Below the pieces are notes generated by a model, which ran no database searches, was not told the DNA's origin, and saw nothing but the letters and a program-made list of their open reading frames with translations. From assembly GCA_018052825.1 (NCBI GenBank), contig JAGPMN010000011.1, forward strand, positions 1-39,132: a stretch of 39,132 bases of DNA, given 5' to 3'. Position 1 is the first letter of the stretch. Each line of letters opens with the position of its first letter. This document shows positions 7,690-16,326 of the stretch, one piece after another. Made by a program: the position numbers and the translations under genes. Source of the stretch: Methanothrix sp. (GTDB taxonomy: Archaea > Halobacteriota > Methanosarcinia > Methanotrichales > Methanotrichaceae).

Positions 7690-8436
7690 TCAGCCGAACC
7701 TTCCCGTAATGTAGTCTTCAGTGCTCTTCATGGCAGGCACCTCGAAGATCCTCTTCGTCTGCCCAAACTCTATCAGCTCTCCCAGCAGGAAGAAGGCAGT
7801 ACAGTCGGAGATCCTGGCGGCCTGCTGCATATTGTGGGTGACGATCACCTGGGTGTAGTTGTCCTTCAAGCCCTCCATGAGGCTCTCGATCTTCCCTGTG
7901 GAAATCGGATCCAGAGCGCTGCACGGCTCATCGAATAATATGACATCCGGCTTCATGGCCATGGTTCGGGCGATACACAGCCTCTGCTGCTGGCCGCCGG
8001 AGAGGCCCAGAGCGGGCTGGTCCAGCCTCTCCGAGACCTCCTCCCAGAGGGCGGCATCCTTCAGGCTGCGCTCCACAATCCGGTCGATGTTCTTTAAGCC
8101 GTGAATCCTGGGGCCGTAGGCAATATTATCGTAAATGGACATTGGAAAGGGATTGGGCTTCTGGAAGACCATTCCTATCCTCTTTCGTAGCTCCACCACA
8201 TCCACATCTTTTCCATAGATATCGATATCGTCGTAAAGGACCTGGCCTTCGATGCGAATGCCAGAGACCAGATCGTTCATCCTGTTCAGGCAGCGGATAA
8301 ATGTGGATTTGCCGCAGCCGGAGGGCCCGATAAGAGATGTGATCTTCTTTTCGGGAATCTCCAGAGATATATTCTTGAGTGCATGCTTCTCCCCGTACCA
8401 GAGGTTCAGATTGCTCGATATGATCTTCGAAGTCAC
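7690..8436 (-). CDS. pstB: Phosphate ABC transporter ATPase PstB
   Basis: A 248-residue ABC ATPase with Walker [10 protein letters not shown] near residue 37, the Q-loop [12 protein letters not shown] which is diagnostic of PstB, the signature LSGGQQQR and Walker [14 protein letters not shown], then the switch His in VTHNM. It energises high-affinity phosphate import through PstCA. The start is GTG 8436 behind a GGGAT site. No pstS, pstC or pstA precedes it. Upstream lies only the 247-base gap shared with the divergent thermosome gene. Confidence 0.96.
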   Translation of the reverse strand: MTSKIISSNLNLWYGEKHALKNISLEIPEKKITSLIGPSGCGKSTFIRCLNRMNDLVSGIRIEGQVLYDDIDIYGKDVDVVELRKRIGMVFQKPNPFPMSIYDNIAYGPRIHGLKNIDRIVERSLKDAALWEEVSERLDQPALGLSGGQQQRLCIARTMAMKPDVILFDEPCSALDPISTGKIESLMEGLKDNYTQVIVTHNMQQAARISDCTAFFLLGELIEFGQTKRIFEVPAMKSTEDYITGRFG

Positions 8437-8627
8437 TGCATATCCCTTATGCTCTATTTTATGATCCCCTACGGCCCCCCACCATCAGGCTTGAGCGCAC
8501 TTTGGATTTTTGCTGCTTTCTTCTCTCGGTTTTACTGCTATGTTGCCTGAATTGGTTGAGGACTATATAGATCTTCCTATATTGACTATACACAGGCAAG
8601 GCTATATGCTATGAGGTCATGCGAATC

Positions 8628-8636
8628 CTTTATATA
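8628..8636 (+). promoter_or_regulatory. TATA box of the thermosome gene
   Basis: CTTTATATAG lies about 50 bases before the TTG start, predicting initiation near 8655-8660 and a short leader that contains the GGGAGG ribosome site at 8669-8674. A further AT-rich run at 8601-8608 is less well placed. Confidence 0.55.
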
Positions 8637-8683
8637 GAACTTCAAACTGGTATTATGAAAAATGTTCTGGGAGGCCTACAGGT

Positions 8684-10324
8684 TTGGCAGGTTTGAGCAG
8701 CGTTCCGGTAATTATATTGAAGGAAGGAAGTAAACGAGAGACTGGCAAAGATGCGCAGCGAAAGAACATTCTGGCTGCAAAGGCTATTGCAGAGGCTGTC
8801 CGGACCACTCTTGGCCCCAAGGGAATGGACAAGATGCTGATATCCGGAGAAGAGGCAACCATAACCAATGATGGGGCAACCATCCTCCGGGAGATGGATA
8901 TAGAGCATCCAGTGGCCAAGATGATAGTGGAGGTGGCCAAAGCTCAGGATGATGAGATCGGCGACGGCACCACGACAGCCGTGATCATTGCCGGCAAGCT
9001 ACTGGAGAAGGCGGAGGCTCTGCTTGATCAGGATGTCCACCCTACAGTTATTGTGCGGGGATACAAGCAGGCTGCCGCCCGGGCCCAGAGCGTCCTCGCT
9101 GATATGGCCATTGATATCTCTGGCGACGATAGCGCCCTTTTGAAAGTAGCCCAGACGGCTATGCGGGGAAAGGGCATAGAGATTGCCATGGACAGGCTAT
9201 CCCAGATATCAGTGGACGCGGCGCGTGCAGTGGCCGGCTTTGAGGGCAAGGACATCGAGGAGAACATCAAGACTGTGCTCATTTCAGGCGGCAGGATTGA
9301 GGATTCATTCATCAATTACGGCATAGTGGTGGAAAAGGAGAGAACCTCACTGGAGATGCCAAAGCGCATCGAACAGGCAAGGATACTGCTCCTGGAGGGA
9401 ACTCTTGAGCTGAAGAAGCTGGACACCGATGCAAAGATCACCATCAACGAGGCCAGCGGACTGACCACATTCAAAGAGGGCGAGGAGAAGGTCATAAGAT
9501 CTCAGATCGATGCTGCAGTCAAGGCAGGCGCTAATGTAATCTTCTGCGAAAAGGGCATTGGCGTTGCCGCACAGAACTATCTGGCAAGGCTCGGCATCCT
9601 GGCTGTCCGCCGGGTCAGCAGAGAGGACATGAAGATGCTCTCGCTGGCCACTGGAGCCCGGCTGGTGGGCGATATCATGACAGTCTCACCGGGAGACCTG
9701 GGATCGGCGGCTCTTGTGGAGGAGAGGAAGATCGGCAAGGACAAGCACATGATCTTCGTGGAGGGCTGCGAGAAGGCAAAAGCCGTGTCCATCATACTGC
9801 ACGGCGTCTCCGAGCAGTTCCTGGAGGAGATGGAGCGGGCAGTGGACGACGCCCTCAATGTGGTGCTGGACGTCATACGCTCCAGAAAGATAGTCCCCGG
9901 CGGAGGCGCTCCGGAGATCGCCGTGGCTGAAAATCTGCGGCAGTATGCCTCCACCCTGCAGGGCAGGGAGCAACTGGCCATCCGGGCTTTTGCCGATGCA
10001 GTCGAGGCCATTCCCCTCACCCTGGCAGAGAATGCGGGATTCGATCCGCTAGACAGCCTGGCAGCTCTCCGTGCCAGCAGCGGCCAGGGCAGGAAGAACT
10101 TCGGCCTGGACATAGCCTCCGGAGAGCCGGCGGATATGCTGGCCCAGGGAGTGGTTGAGCCCCTGCGGGTCAAGACCCAGGCCATCAAGTCGGCAACCGA
10201 AGCGGCTACTATGGTCCTGCGGGTCGACGACGTCATCGCAGCCAAGCAGGAGGAGATGAAGCCCAGGCCCGGCCAGAGCCCGCATGACTACACCATGCCC
10301 CAGATGCCCATGCCTCACTACTGA
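8684..10324 (+). CDS. thsA: Thermosome subunit (group II chaperonin)
   Basis: A 546-residue ATP-dependent chaperonin subunit that folds proteins inside a double-ring cage. The equatorial domain carries [13 protein letters not shown] and the ATPase motif GDGTTTAVI near residue 88. The C-terminal equatorial part holds [16 protein letters not shown]. The tail ends in a Met/Pro/His-rich segment in place of the Gly-Gly-Met repeats common in this family. Translation starts at TTG 8684, with GGGAGG 10 bases upstream. The ATGs at 8655 and 8662 are out of frame. It is the first gene of a chaperone cluster. Confidence 0.96.
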   Translation: MAGLSSVPVIILKEGSKRETGKDAQRKNILAAKAIAEAVRTTLGPKGMDKMLISGEEATITNDGATILREMDIEHPVAKMIVEVAKAQDDEIGDGTTTAVIIAGKLLEKAEALLDQDVHPTVIVRGYKQAAARAQSVLADMAIDISGDDSALLKVAQTAMRGKGIEIAMDRLSQISVDAARAVAGFEGKDIEENIKTVLISGGRIEDSFINYGIVVEKERTSLEMPKRIEQARILLLEGTLELKKLDTDAKITINEASGLTTFKEGEEKVIRSQIDAAVKAGANVIFCEKGIGVAAQNYLARLGILAVRRVSREDMKMLSLATGARLVGDIMTVSPGDLGSAALVEERKIGKDKHMIFVEGCEKAKAVSIILHGVSEQFLEEMERAVDDALNVVLDVIRSRKIVPGGGAPEIAVAENLRQYASTLQGREQLAIRAFADAVEAIPLTLAENAGFDPLDSLAALRASSGQGRKNFGLDIASGEPADMLAQGVVEPLRVKTQAIKSATEAATMVLRVDDVIAAKQEEMKPRPGQSPHDYTMPQMPMPHY

Positions 10325-10398
10325 GGCCTGAGAGGAACGGATCGTGTGCCGGCAAAGCCGGCCCGGTCTACTCTATAACTGACTTCGGAGTGGAGCTT

Positions 10399-10947
10399 AT
10401 GGCAGATGCGGAAGGAAGATCCGACGATAAAGCGGAGGCTTCAGGAGCCGAATCGCATGCTTCAAATGAGGCTATGGATGGCGGACCGGGCCGTTGTGAT
10501 GCCAGCGCCAGCATCGAGGAGCTCTCAGAGCAGCTCTCCTCTGCCCGGAGCCTCGCGGATGAAAGGCTCGACCAGCTGATGCGCTGCCGGGCGGAGCTGG
10601 AAAACGTCATGAAGAGGGCGGCAAAGGACCGGGAGGAGCATATGAAGTACGCCTCGGAAAAGCTCATCGCCAAGCTTCTTCCCGTACTGGATAGCCTGGA
10701 GCAGGCGGCAAAGCATGATGAGGGCAGCCGGGTACTTTACAATCAACTGCTCGATATACTGTCGGCAGAAGGCCTGGTGCCCATAGCCGCCAAGGGCTGC
10801 AAGTTCGATCCCTACCGTCATGAGGCTCTCTTTCAGGTGCAAAGGGATGACCTGGAGGCGGGGATGGTGGCCGAAGAGATTCAGAAGGGCTACCTCTATA
10901 ACTCCCATGTCCTCCGCTTCGCAAAGGTGGCAGTAGTCAAGGAGTAA
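10399..10947 (+). CDS. grpE: Nucleotide exchange factor GrpE
   Basis: A 182-residue co-chaperone that releases ADP from DnaK. After an acidic N-terminal tail of about 40 residues comes a long coiled coil ([29 protein letters not shown] region) and then the beta-wing domain, with [11 protein letters not shown] and [15 protein letters not shown] conserved. The frame is open to GTG 10390, but ATG 10399 has GGAG at 8 bases and is preferred. It lies between the thermosome and dnaK genes, 29 bases before dnaK. Confidence 0.95.
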   Translation: MADAEGRSDDKAEASGAESHASNEAMDGGPGRCDASASIEELSEQLSSARSLADERLDQLMRCRAELENVMKRAAKDREEHMKYASEKLIAKLLPVLDSLEQAAKHDEGSRVLYNQLLDILSAEGLVPIAAKGCKFDPYRHEALFQVQRDDLEAGMVAEEIQKGYLYNSHVLRFAKVAVVKE

Positions 10948-10976
10948 GTTTAAAAATTAATTCAGGAGATGAGATC

Positions 10977-12830
10977 TTGTCAAAAATTATCGGCATTGAC
11001 CTTGGAACCAGCAACTCAGCGGCTGCTGTTCTGATGGGCGGCCGGCCTGTCATTATTCCCAGCGCAGAAGGAACGAGCATTGGTGGCAAGGCGTTCCCCT
11101 CCTATGTAGCCTTTACCAAAGACGGGCAGGTGCTGGTTGGCGAGCCTGCCAAAAGGCAGGCGGTCACCAACCCGGAGGGCACCATCACAGGCATCAAGCG
11201 CAAGATGGGAACCGACTACAAGGTAAAGGTCTTCGGAAAGGAGTACAGCCCGGAGGATATATCCGCCCAGATCCTGCGCAAGATCAAGACGGATGCAGAG
11301 ACATATCTGGCCGACACTGTGGACAGGGCTGTGATCACCGTCCCGGCCTACTTCAATGACAATCAGAGGCAGGCCACAAAGGATGCGGGGACCATCGCCG
11401 GCCTGGATGTAGTCAGGATAATCAACGAGCCCACGGCAGCGGCCCTGGCATACGGCCTGGATAAGTCGGGCGAGCACAAGATAATGGTCTTCGACCTGGG
11501 CGGCGGCACGCTGGATGTCACCATCATGGAGATCGGCGAAGGGGTCTTCGAGGTCCGGTCCACCTCCGGTGACACTCAGCTGGGCGGCAGGGATATGGAT
11601 GAGAGGCTGCTAAGCTATGTCCTCGACAAATTCAAGGCCGATTCCGGCATAGACCTGCGCCGCGACTCCATGGCCATGCAGAGGCTGAGGGAGGCGGTGG
11701 AGGTGGCCAAGATCGAGCTGTCCAGCGTACTGCAGACCAACATCAATCTGCCTTACATCACAGCCGACGCCAGCGGCCCCAAACACCTCTCCATGACCCT
11801 CACCCGCTCGAAGCTGGATGAGCTGGTGGCTGATGTCATAGAGCGCTGCCGCGGCCCCATGATCCAGGCATTAAATGACAGCAAGCTGGAGAAGTCGGAT
11901 ATCGACAAGATCATACTGGTCGGCGGCCCCACCCGCATGCCCGTGGTCCAGGAGTTTGTAAAGAGCTTCATGGGCAGGGACATCGAGCGGGGCGTGGACC
12001 CCATGGAGTGCGTGGCCATGGGAGCAGCCATTCAGGCCGGAGTGCTGGGCGGCGAGGTCAAGGACCTTCTGCTACTGGACGTCACACCACTCTCCCTCGG
12101 AATCGAGACCCTGGGAGGCGTCACCACCAGGCTGATCGAGAGGAACACCACCATCCCCACAAGGAAGAGCCAGATATTCACCACTGCAGCAGACAACCAG
12201 ACCAGCGTGGAGATCAATGTGCTGCAGGGTGAGAGGCCCATGGCAAAAGACAATGTCTCACTGGGCAGGTTCACACTGGTGGGAATTCCTCCCGCACCAA
12301 GGGGCATTCCGCAGATCGAGGTCACATTCGATATCGATGCCAACGGCATACTTCATGTATCCGCCAAGGACCTGGCCACCAAGAAGGAGCAGAACATGAC
12401 CATCACTGCCCCACACAAGCTCTCCAAGGAAGAGATCGAGGCCAAGATCAAGGATGCGGAGAGGTTTGCCGCTGAAGATCTGAAGCGGAAGGAGGAGATC
12501 GAGGTCAAGAATGCCGCCGACTCCCTCATCTACAGCTCGGAGAAGATGCTCAAGGAGGCGGGGGATGTGGCAACGGCTGAACAAAAGGAGAAGATAGAGA
12601 AGGCCATTGCCGACCTCAAGAACGCCCAAACTGGTGGCGAGATCTCCGAGATCAAGGCCAAGACCGAGGCCCTGCAAAATTCCATATACGAGCTGTCTGC
12701 AGCCATGTACCAGAAGGCGGCTCAGGCTCAGCAGCAGGCCCAGAGCCAGAGCGGCGGCCAGTCATCAGGCCAGAGCGAGCAGGGCCCGACAGTTGATGCC
12801 GACTACGAGGTAGTAAACGACAAAAAGTAG
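10977..12830 (+). CDS. dnaK: Molecular chaperone DnaK (Hsp70)
   Basis: A 617-residue Hsp70. The nucleotide-binding domain shows [14 protein letters not shown] at the start, [34 protein letters not shown] and the phosphate-2 motif [14 protein letters not shown]. The linker is [19 protein letters not shown] at about residue 365. The substrate domain ends in a helical lid and a Gln/Ser/Gly-rich tail near residue 590. The start is TTG 10977 with GGAGATGAG just before it. This is a bacterial-type chaperone, thought to have reached archaea by horizontal transfer. Confidence 0.97.
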   Translation: MSKIIGIDLGTSNSAAAVLMGGRPVIIPSAEGTSIGGKAFPSYVAFTKDGQVLVGEPAKRQAVTNPEGTITGIKRKMGTDYKVKVFGKEYSPEDISAQILRKIKTDAETYLADTVDRAVITVPAYFNDNQRQATKDAGTIAGLDVVRIINEPTAAALAYGLDKSGEHKIMVFDLGGGTLDVTIMEIGEGVFEVRSTSGDTQLGGRDMDERLLSYVLDKFKADSGIDLRRDSMAMQRLREAVEVAKIELSSVLQTNINLPYITADASGPKHLSMTLTRSKLDELVADVIERCRGPMIQALNDSKLEKSDIDKIILVGGPTRMPVVQEFVKSFMGRDIERGVDPMECVAMGAAIQAGVLGGEVKDLLLLDVTPLSLGIETLGGVTTRLIERNTTIPTRKSQIFTTAADNQTSVEINVLQGERPMAKDNVSLGRFTLVGIPPAPRGIPQIEVTFDIDANGILHVSAKDLATKKEQNMTITAPHKLSKEEIEAKIKDAERFAAEDLKRKEEIEVKNAADSLIYSSEKMLKEAGDVATAEQKEKIEKAIADLKNAQTGGEISEIKAKTEALQNSIYELSAAMYQKAAQAQQQAQSQSGGQSSGQSEQGPTVDADYEVVNDKK

Positions 12831-12855
12831 ATGGGAAGGAAAGGAACTGTAGATC

Positions 12856-14013
12856 ATGCCCGACAAGAAGGACTACTACGATGTACTGGGAGTTGCCAGG
12901 GATTCCAGCGAGAGGGACATCAAGGCAGCTTACCGCAGGCTCGCCATGAAGTACCATCCGGACAGGTCGAGTGAGCCGGACGCAGAAGAGAGGTTCAAGG
13001 AGATCTCCGAGGCCTACGCCGTCCTCTCCGATGCCGAGAAGAGGCAGAAGTACGACCAGTTCGGCCATGCCGGAATCAACAGCCAGTACTCGCAGGAGGA
13101 CCTCTTCAGGGGCGTGAACTTCGAGGATTTGCTGCGCGGATTCGGCTTCGGCAGAGACAGCATCTTCGATATGTTCTTCGGAGGCGGCGGGCGGGGCCGC
13201 GGCCATACGCGGGGGCGGGACCTGCGCTATGACATCCAGATCACACTGGAGCAGGCGGCGGCCGGCCTCGAGACGACGATCGAGGTTCCGCGCACAGAGA
13301 ACTGCTCCACCTGCCAGGGCAGCGGCGCCAAGCCGGGCACCTCACCTTCGGTCTGCAGCAACTGCCACGGCTCCGGGCAGATCACCCGCGCCCAGAACAC
13401 CCCATTCGGGCAGATGGTCACCTCCTCGCCCTGCCCCAAATGCGGCGGGCGGGGGCAGATCATCACAAATCCCTGCGGAGACTGCAGTGGATCTGGACGG
13501 GTGAGAAAGACCCGGAAGATCAGCATCAAGATCCCGCCGGGAGTCGAGGACGGCCAGCACCTCAAGCTGCGAGGCCAGGGAGACTCCGCCGGTCCTGAGG
13601 GGGAGAGCGGAGACCTGTATGTGGTCATAAATGTACTGCCCCATCCTAAGTTCCAGCGTGCTGAAAGTGATTTGTTCCTGGATGTCCCCATAAGCTTCAC
13701 TCAGGCCGCACTGGGTGCCGAGCTGGAGGTGCCAACCCTCAGCGGCCGGGCCAAGATCAAAATTCCGCCGGGAACTCAGACAGGCACAGTCTTCCGGCTG
13801 AGGGGCAAGGGCATGCCCAGACTGCAGGGCATCGGCTCTGGCGACCTGCATGTCACTGTCAGGATCAAGACGCCCACGGCCCTCAATGAGAGGCAGAAGC
13901 AGCTGCTGGAGGCCCTGGCGGCTGAGTGGGGAGAGGAGAGAAAGAAGCAGACCGAGAAGGAGAAGAGCATCATAGACAAGATTGTAGAGGAGGTGAAGAG
14001 CGCAGTGCAGTAA
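12856..14013 (+). CDS. dnaJ: Co-chaperone DnaJ (Hsp40, type I)
   Basis: A 385-residue type I J protein. The J domain (residues 4-68) has the HPD motif in MKYHPDR. A Gly/Phe-rich region follows at about 80-115. The zinc-binding domain has four CxxCxGxG-type repeats: CSTCQGSG, CSNCHGSG, CPKCGGRG and CGDCSGSG. The C-terminal substrate domains follow, and the last 30 residues are highly charged. It lies 25 bases after dnaK and closes the chaperone cluster. An 11-bp inverted repeat at 14045-14092 lies just beyond its stop. Confidence 0.97.
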   Translation: MPDKKDYYDVLGVARDSSERDIKAAYRRLAMKYHPDRSSEPDAEERFKEISEAYAVLSDAEKRQKYDQFGHAGINSQYSQEDLFRGVNFEDLLRGFGFGRDSIFDMFFGGGGRGRGHTRGRDLRYDIQITLEQAAAGLETTIEVPRTENCSTCQGSGAKPGTSPSVCSNCHGSGQITRAQNTPFGQMVTSSPCPKCGGRGQIITNPCGDCSGSGRVRKTRKISIKIPPGVEDGQHLKLRGQGDSAGPEGESGDLYVVINVLPHPKFQRAESDLFLDVPISFTQAALGAELEVPTLSGRAKIKIPPGTQTGTVFRLRGKGMPRLQGIGSGDLHVTVRIKTPTALNERQKQLLEALAAEWGEERKKQTEKEKSIIDKIVEEVKSAVQ

Positions 14014-14044
14014 AGAAGCGAGCCAGCTCTTATATCCCATCGGT

Positions 14045-14092
14045 TAAGGGGCCAAGAAGACCCTTAGGCGGGGGAGATGAATTGGCCCCTTA
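14045..14092. repeat. Perfect 11-bp inverted repeat downstream of dnaJ
   Basis: TAAGGGGCCAA at 14045-14055 and TTGGCCCCTTA at 14082-14092 are exact inverse copies separated by 26 bases. It may end dnaJ transcription or stabilise its 3' end. There is no following T-run, so I do not call it a classical terminator. Confidence 0.6.
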
Positions 14093-14258
14093 CATGATAG
14101 ATCGACCTGAGATAGTTTCCAACATAAGTTCCCTGGCAAATGTAACGGCGTAAGCTCTCGCCCTGAGACAGGCTCCAGGAGTAATCCCACGATTCGCCAT
14201 CTGGTGTCGACCAGCCAAATGTGTCCCAGAATTTTCCATTTTTTTCGGCGCCAGTGCC
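14064..14258 (-). pseudogene. Open frame continuing past the stop of the membrane protein gene
   Basis: In the same frame as the gene ending at 14259, translation beyond the TGA stays open for 64 codons to a TAA at 14064. The sequence looks protein-like, with a Trp/Tyr-rich stretch (KFWDTFGWSTPDGESWDYSW) followed by a basic segment containing one Cys. It has no start codon of its own in the early part. It may be a decayed C-terminal domain cut off by a TGA mutation or the end of a lost gene. I do not recognise the sequence. Confidence 0.3.
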
Positions 14259-15269
14259 TCATCCACGCATGTTCAAGATGCTTCCCCTCTGGGAGGGCAA
14301 AAAGCTCGATGCCATGGCCATGAGCGGCCCCAGCACCAGTCCCGAGCCGGCCAGGAGGGCTACGGTTCCAAGGACCGCCATGAGCGCTCTCTGCAGTATC
14401 CCTGCCTCTCCTGCCGCCAGCCTGATGGCGGCCACTCCGAGCAGGACGTTTAAGAGGGCTATGGCCAGGGTGATGTAGGCCTCGGGGCCGAAGGGGGCGC
14501 GGATGAGGCTGAAGGCCATCTGGTTTAGGACGGTGGCTGCGGTGGCCAGGAAGAAGAATCCGGCCAGAGTTCCAGCCAGGCGAAATGAGGTGCGCCGGGA
14601 GCCGCGCCAGAAGACGAAGAGGCCTACGATCCCGGCTGCAAAGTAAGGAACGAGGATCATTGCCAGGCTCTGCCCCTCCCAGAGATAGACCGATATCAGC
14701 CGCAGTGGCGTCATAATCCTGTCTGTGAAGCTGACCTCCTCTTTGTAGCCCACTGCCAGGCCGTAGTGGCCGGAGGCTCCACTGACGGAGGCTGTAGTAT
14801 TATTATCATTATTATATACGGCCGCATAGTAGCGGGCAGAGACAGGTGCGGTTATATTGATCCCCGAGATCTCAACGAGGCTGCTCGGGCCGAAGGGCTC
14901 ATAGACGGCATCCTCCGCCCCGCCCGCCTCCGCGGCCATCACCCGCAGCTCCGAAGCCCCTGGCGGCAGTGAAAGCCGGGGAAGGGGTCCGCTGCTCTCC
15001 GGCAGTCCCGGTCCGAGAAGGACCAGGGCCGGATGAAAATCCCCCTCTTCGGGGTCGGCGGACTTGAAGAGTGAGAGGCGGATCCTCTCTCCCTCCTCCA
15101 CATCCATGCTGTAGTAATGCGCGGCGTCGTTTAAAAAGCCATAGGCCGTCCATGACCTGGCCGGGTCGGATATGTGCATGGCTTCGGTGATGTTGCTATT
15201 GTCTGCCGCCGGGCAGGGGAGGGCGAAGAGGAGCAGAAGAAGGGCTGAGAGAGGGCAGATCGGCTTCAC
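14259..15269 (-). CDS. Uncharacterised membrane protein with exported N-terminal domain
   Basis: A 336-residue protein I do not recognise. Residues 1-21 form a signal peptide (LSALLLLLFALPCPAAD). Residues 22 to about 185 form an extracytoplasmic domain with several N-glycosylation-type sites (NIT, NNTT), rich in beta-prone and small residues. Four membrane segments follow at about 194-217, 227-250, 262-285 and 293-320. The tail is short. The frame stays open beyond the stop (see 14064-14258). It converges on dnaJ and probably has its own promoter. Its function is unknown. Confidence 0.7.
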   Translation of the reverse strand: MKPICPLSALLLLLFALPCPAADNSNITEAMHISDPARSWTAYGFLNDAAHYYSMDVEEGERIRLSLFKSADPEEGDFHPALVLLGPGLPESSGPLPRLSLPPGASELRVMAAEAGGAEDAVYEPFGPSSLVEISGINITAPVSARYYAAVYNNDNNTTASVSGASGHYGLAVGYKEEVSFTDRIMTPLRLISVYLWEGQSLAMILVPYFAAGIVGLFVFWRGSRRTSFRLAGTLAGFFFLATAATVLNQMAFSLIRAPFGPEAYITLAIALLNVLLGVAAIRLAAGEAGILQRALMAVLGTVALLAGSGLVLGPLMAMASSFLPSQRGSILNMRG

Positions 15270-15330
15270 GGCGTGGAGGATGGTGCTCTGTACTATTCAA
15301 TATTTCGGCTTTGCGGGTAGTCTCCCCATT

Positions 15331-15477
15331 TCATGTTGTTAACTCAGGAACTGCTACCAACATCATAAGTTCCTTTATTGTCCAAATATGATCGGTTAAT
15401 CCAGCAGCCATAGCAGGAGACCTAGGCGCCCAGCGTCTTTGATCATCTTCAACCTTATTTTTCGCACTAACTGTCTA
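15331..15477 (-). pseudogene. C-terminal remnant of a transposase
   Basis: About 48 codons are open on the minus strand and end at TGA 15331. The tail RSPAMAAGLTDHIWTIKELM resembles the C-terminal end of DDE-type transposases that finish with a 'TPAMAAGLTDHxW' motif. The frame is cut at 15477, exactly where the IS5-like element begins, and I do not see the rest beyond that element. It is therefore an older mobile-element fragment into which, or beside which, the second element inserted. Confidence 0.5.
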
Positions 15478-15750
15478 GAGGATTCCTAAAAACGATAAGC
15501 GACCAGCTATCTGTCGTTCAACCTCAATGTCGCTCAGACCATACCATTGCTGAAGTATGAGGATCTTGAACATCACAATGACATCGCAGTTAGGACGCCC
15601 ACCTCTCTCGGTTTTGTTTTTATACATCTCATCAAGACGCTTCCGGATTGGGGACCAATCGATCAGAGCCGATATCTGCAATAGCCTATTCTCAGGCATC
15701 TTCTTATTCTCTCTTGCCGTTTTAAATGCCCATCCAACAAAATAATTCAT
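15475..15750 (-). pseudogene. Truncated IS5-like transposase
   Basis: Ninety-one codons begin at ATG 15750. They match the frame at 1-236 except for a few residues. After VERQIAGRLSF, where relatives continue with the core of the catalytic domain, the frame runs into the terminal repeat and stops (LGIL). It is an N-terminal fragment only and cannot be active. It might still bind the element ends, which in other IS families can repress transposition. Confidence 0.75.
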
Positions 15751-15819
15751 AATAATTAATAGTATTATTAGTATATATACTTTTCGATACTTTTAGAGCC
15801 GGGGTTTATAGGAATCCTC
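15478..15819 (-). mobile_element. Internally deleted IS5-like element (MITE-like, 342 bp)
   Basis: The element is bounded by gaggattcct (15478-15487) and its inverse aggaatcctc (15810-15819), with similarity continuing a few bases inwards. It keeps the transposase promoter and about 88 N-terminal codons, then jumps directly to the opposite terminal repeat. It lacks all catalytic residues and could move only with help from a full copy. Bases 15515-15819 match window positions 1-305 gap-free at about 96 percent identity. No clear target duplication is seen. Confidence 0.8.
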
Positions 15820-15882
15820 AAGGATCTGCTTAAATATCTTCAGGTCGTATAATTACCATCATTCCTATTGAGGTGAGGAACC

Positions 15883-16098
15883 ATGGCCAAAAGACCTGAA
15901 GAGAGGACATTTCGCGAGTCGGACAATCCCATAGTGGAGGAGTTCAAGGATGAGCTTCTCAGCAAGTCAAGTTTGGGCATTCGCCCCGCCCCGGATGATG
16001 ATGCCCGCCTCAGGCGGCTGGAGGGGCTGCTGGCGGAGGTGAAGCAGAAGGTCGAGGAGCTTGAAAAGAGGGTTATGGCAGAGGAGGGCAGAAGGTGA
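15883..16098 (+). CDS. Small coiled-coil protein, unknown function
   Basis: A 71-residue charged protein I do not recognise. Residues 1-35 are polar with little predicted structure. Residues 43-66 form a clear heptad-type helix (LRRLEGLLAEVKQKVEELEKRV). A strong ribosome site, GAGGTGAGG, lies just before the ATG, and a TATA-like AAATAT run sits at about 15832, after the end of the mobile element. Both support a real gene. It converges with the YHS gene. Confidence 0.7.
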   Translation: MAKRPEERTFRESDNPIVEEFKDELLSKSSLGIRPAPDDDARLRRLEGLLAEVKQKVEELEKRVMAEEGRR

Positions 16099-16128
16099 GC
16101 GCACCTCGACCACAAAAAATTTTTTGGG

Positions 16129-16275
16129 TCATCCCTGGACATACTTTGCAGGATCGGCATCAAATGCCTTCTTGCATCCAGGCGCGCAGAAGTAGTATGT
16201 CCTGCCCTTGTACTCGCTCTTCAGCTTAGCCGTCTTCTCGTCCACAGCCATCTTGCATATCGGATCTATTGCCAT
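16129..16275 (-). CDS. YHS-domain protein
   Basis: A 48-residue protein consisting of one YHS domain (named for Tyr-His-Ser). It begins MAIDPICKMAVDE and carries YYFCAPGCKKAFDADPAKY. The three cysteines (residues 7, 30 and 34) make it a probable metal-binding module. Such domains occur in or next to copper and heavy-metal P-type ATPases. The start at 16275 is backed by a GGAG site, although the frame is open to 16314. It follows the copper ATPase gene by 51 bases and may act as its metal-handling partner. Confidence 0.82.
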   Translation of the reverse strand: MAIDPICKMAVDEKTAKLKSEYKGRTYYFCAPGCKKAFDADPAKYVQG

Positions 16276-16326
16276 AGTCTTCTGTCTCCTTATATTCCCG
16301 TTTGCCCCGGACAATAGTTATGCATC

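Noticed and set aside
9577-10245. 222-codon minus-strand frame inside the thermosome gene
   Set aside because: It is the antisense shadow of a highly conserved gene, with Ser/Arg/Ala-rich composition typical of such shadows.
14259-14261. TGA read as selenocysteine or pyrrolysine
   Set aside because: Pyrrolysine uses TAG, and no selenocysteine insertion element or selenoprotein family is visible. A plain stop or a nonsense mutation is simpler.
15471-15825. Target duplication around the 342-bp element
   Set aside because: Flanking bases on the two sides do not match beyond a possible single A, so no duplication can be claimed.
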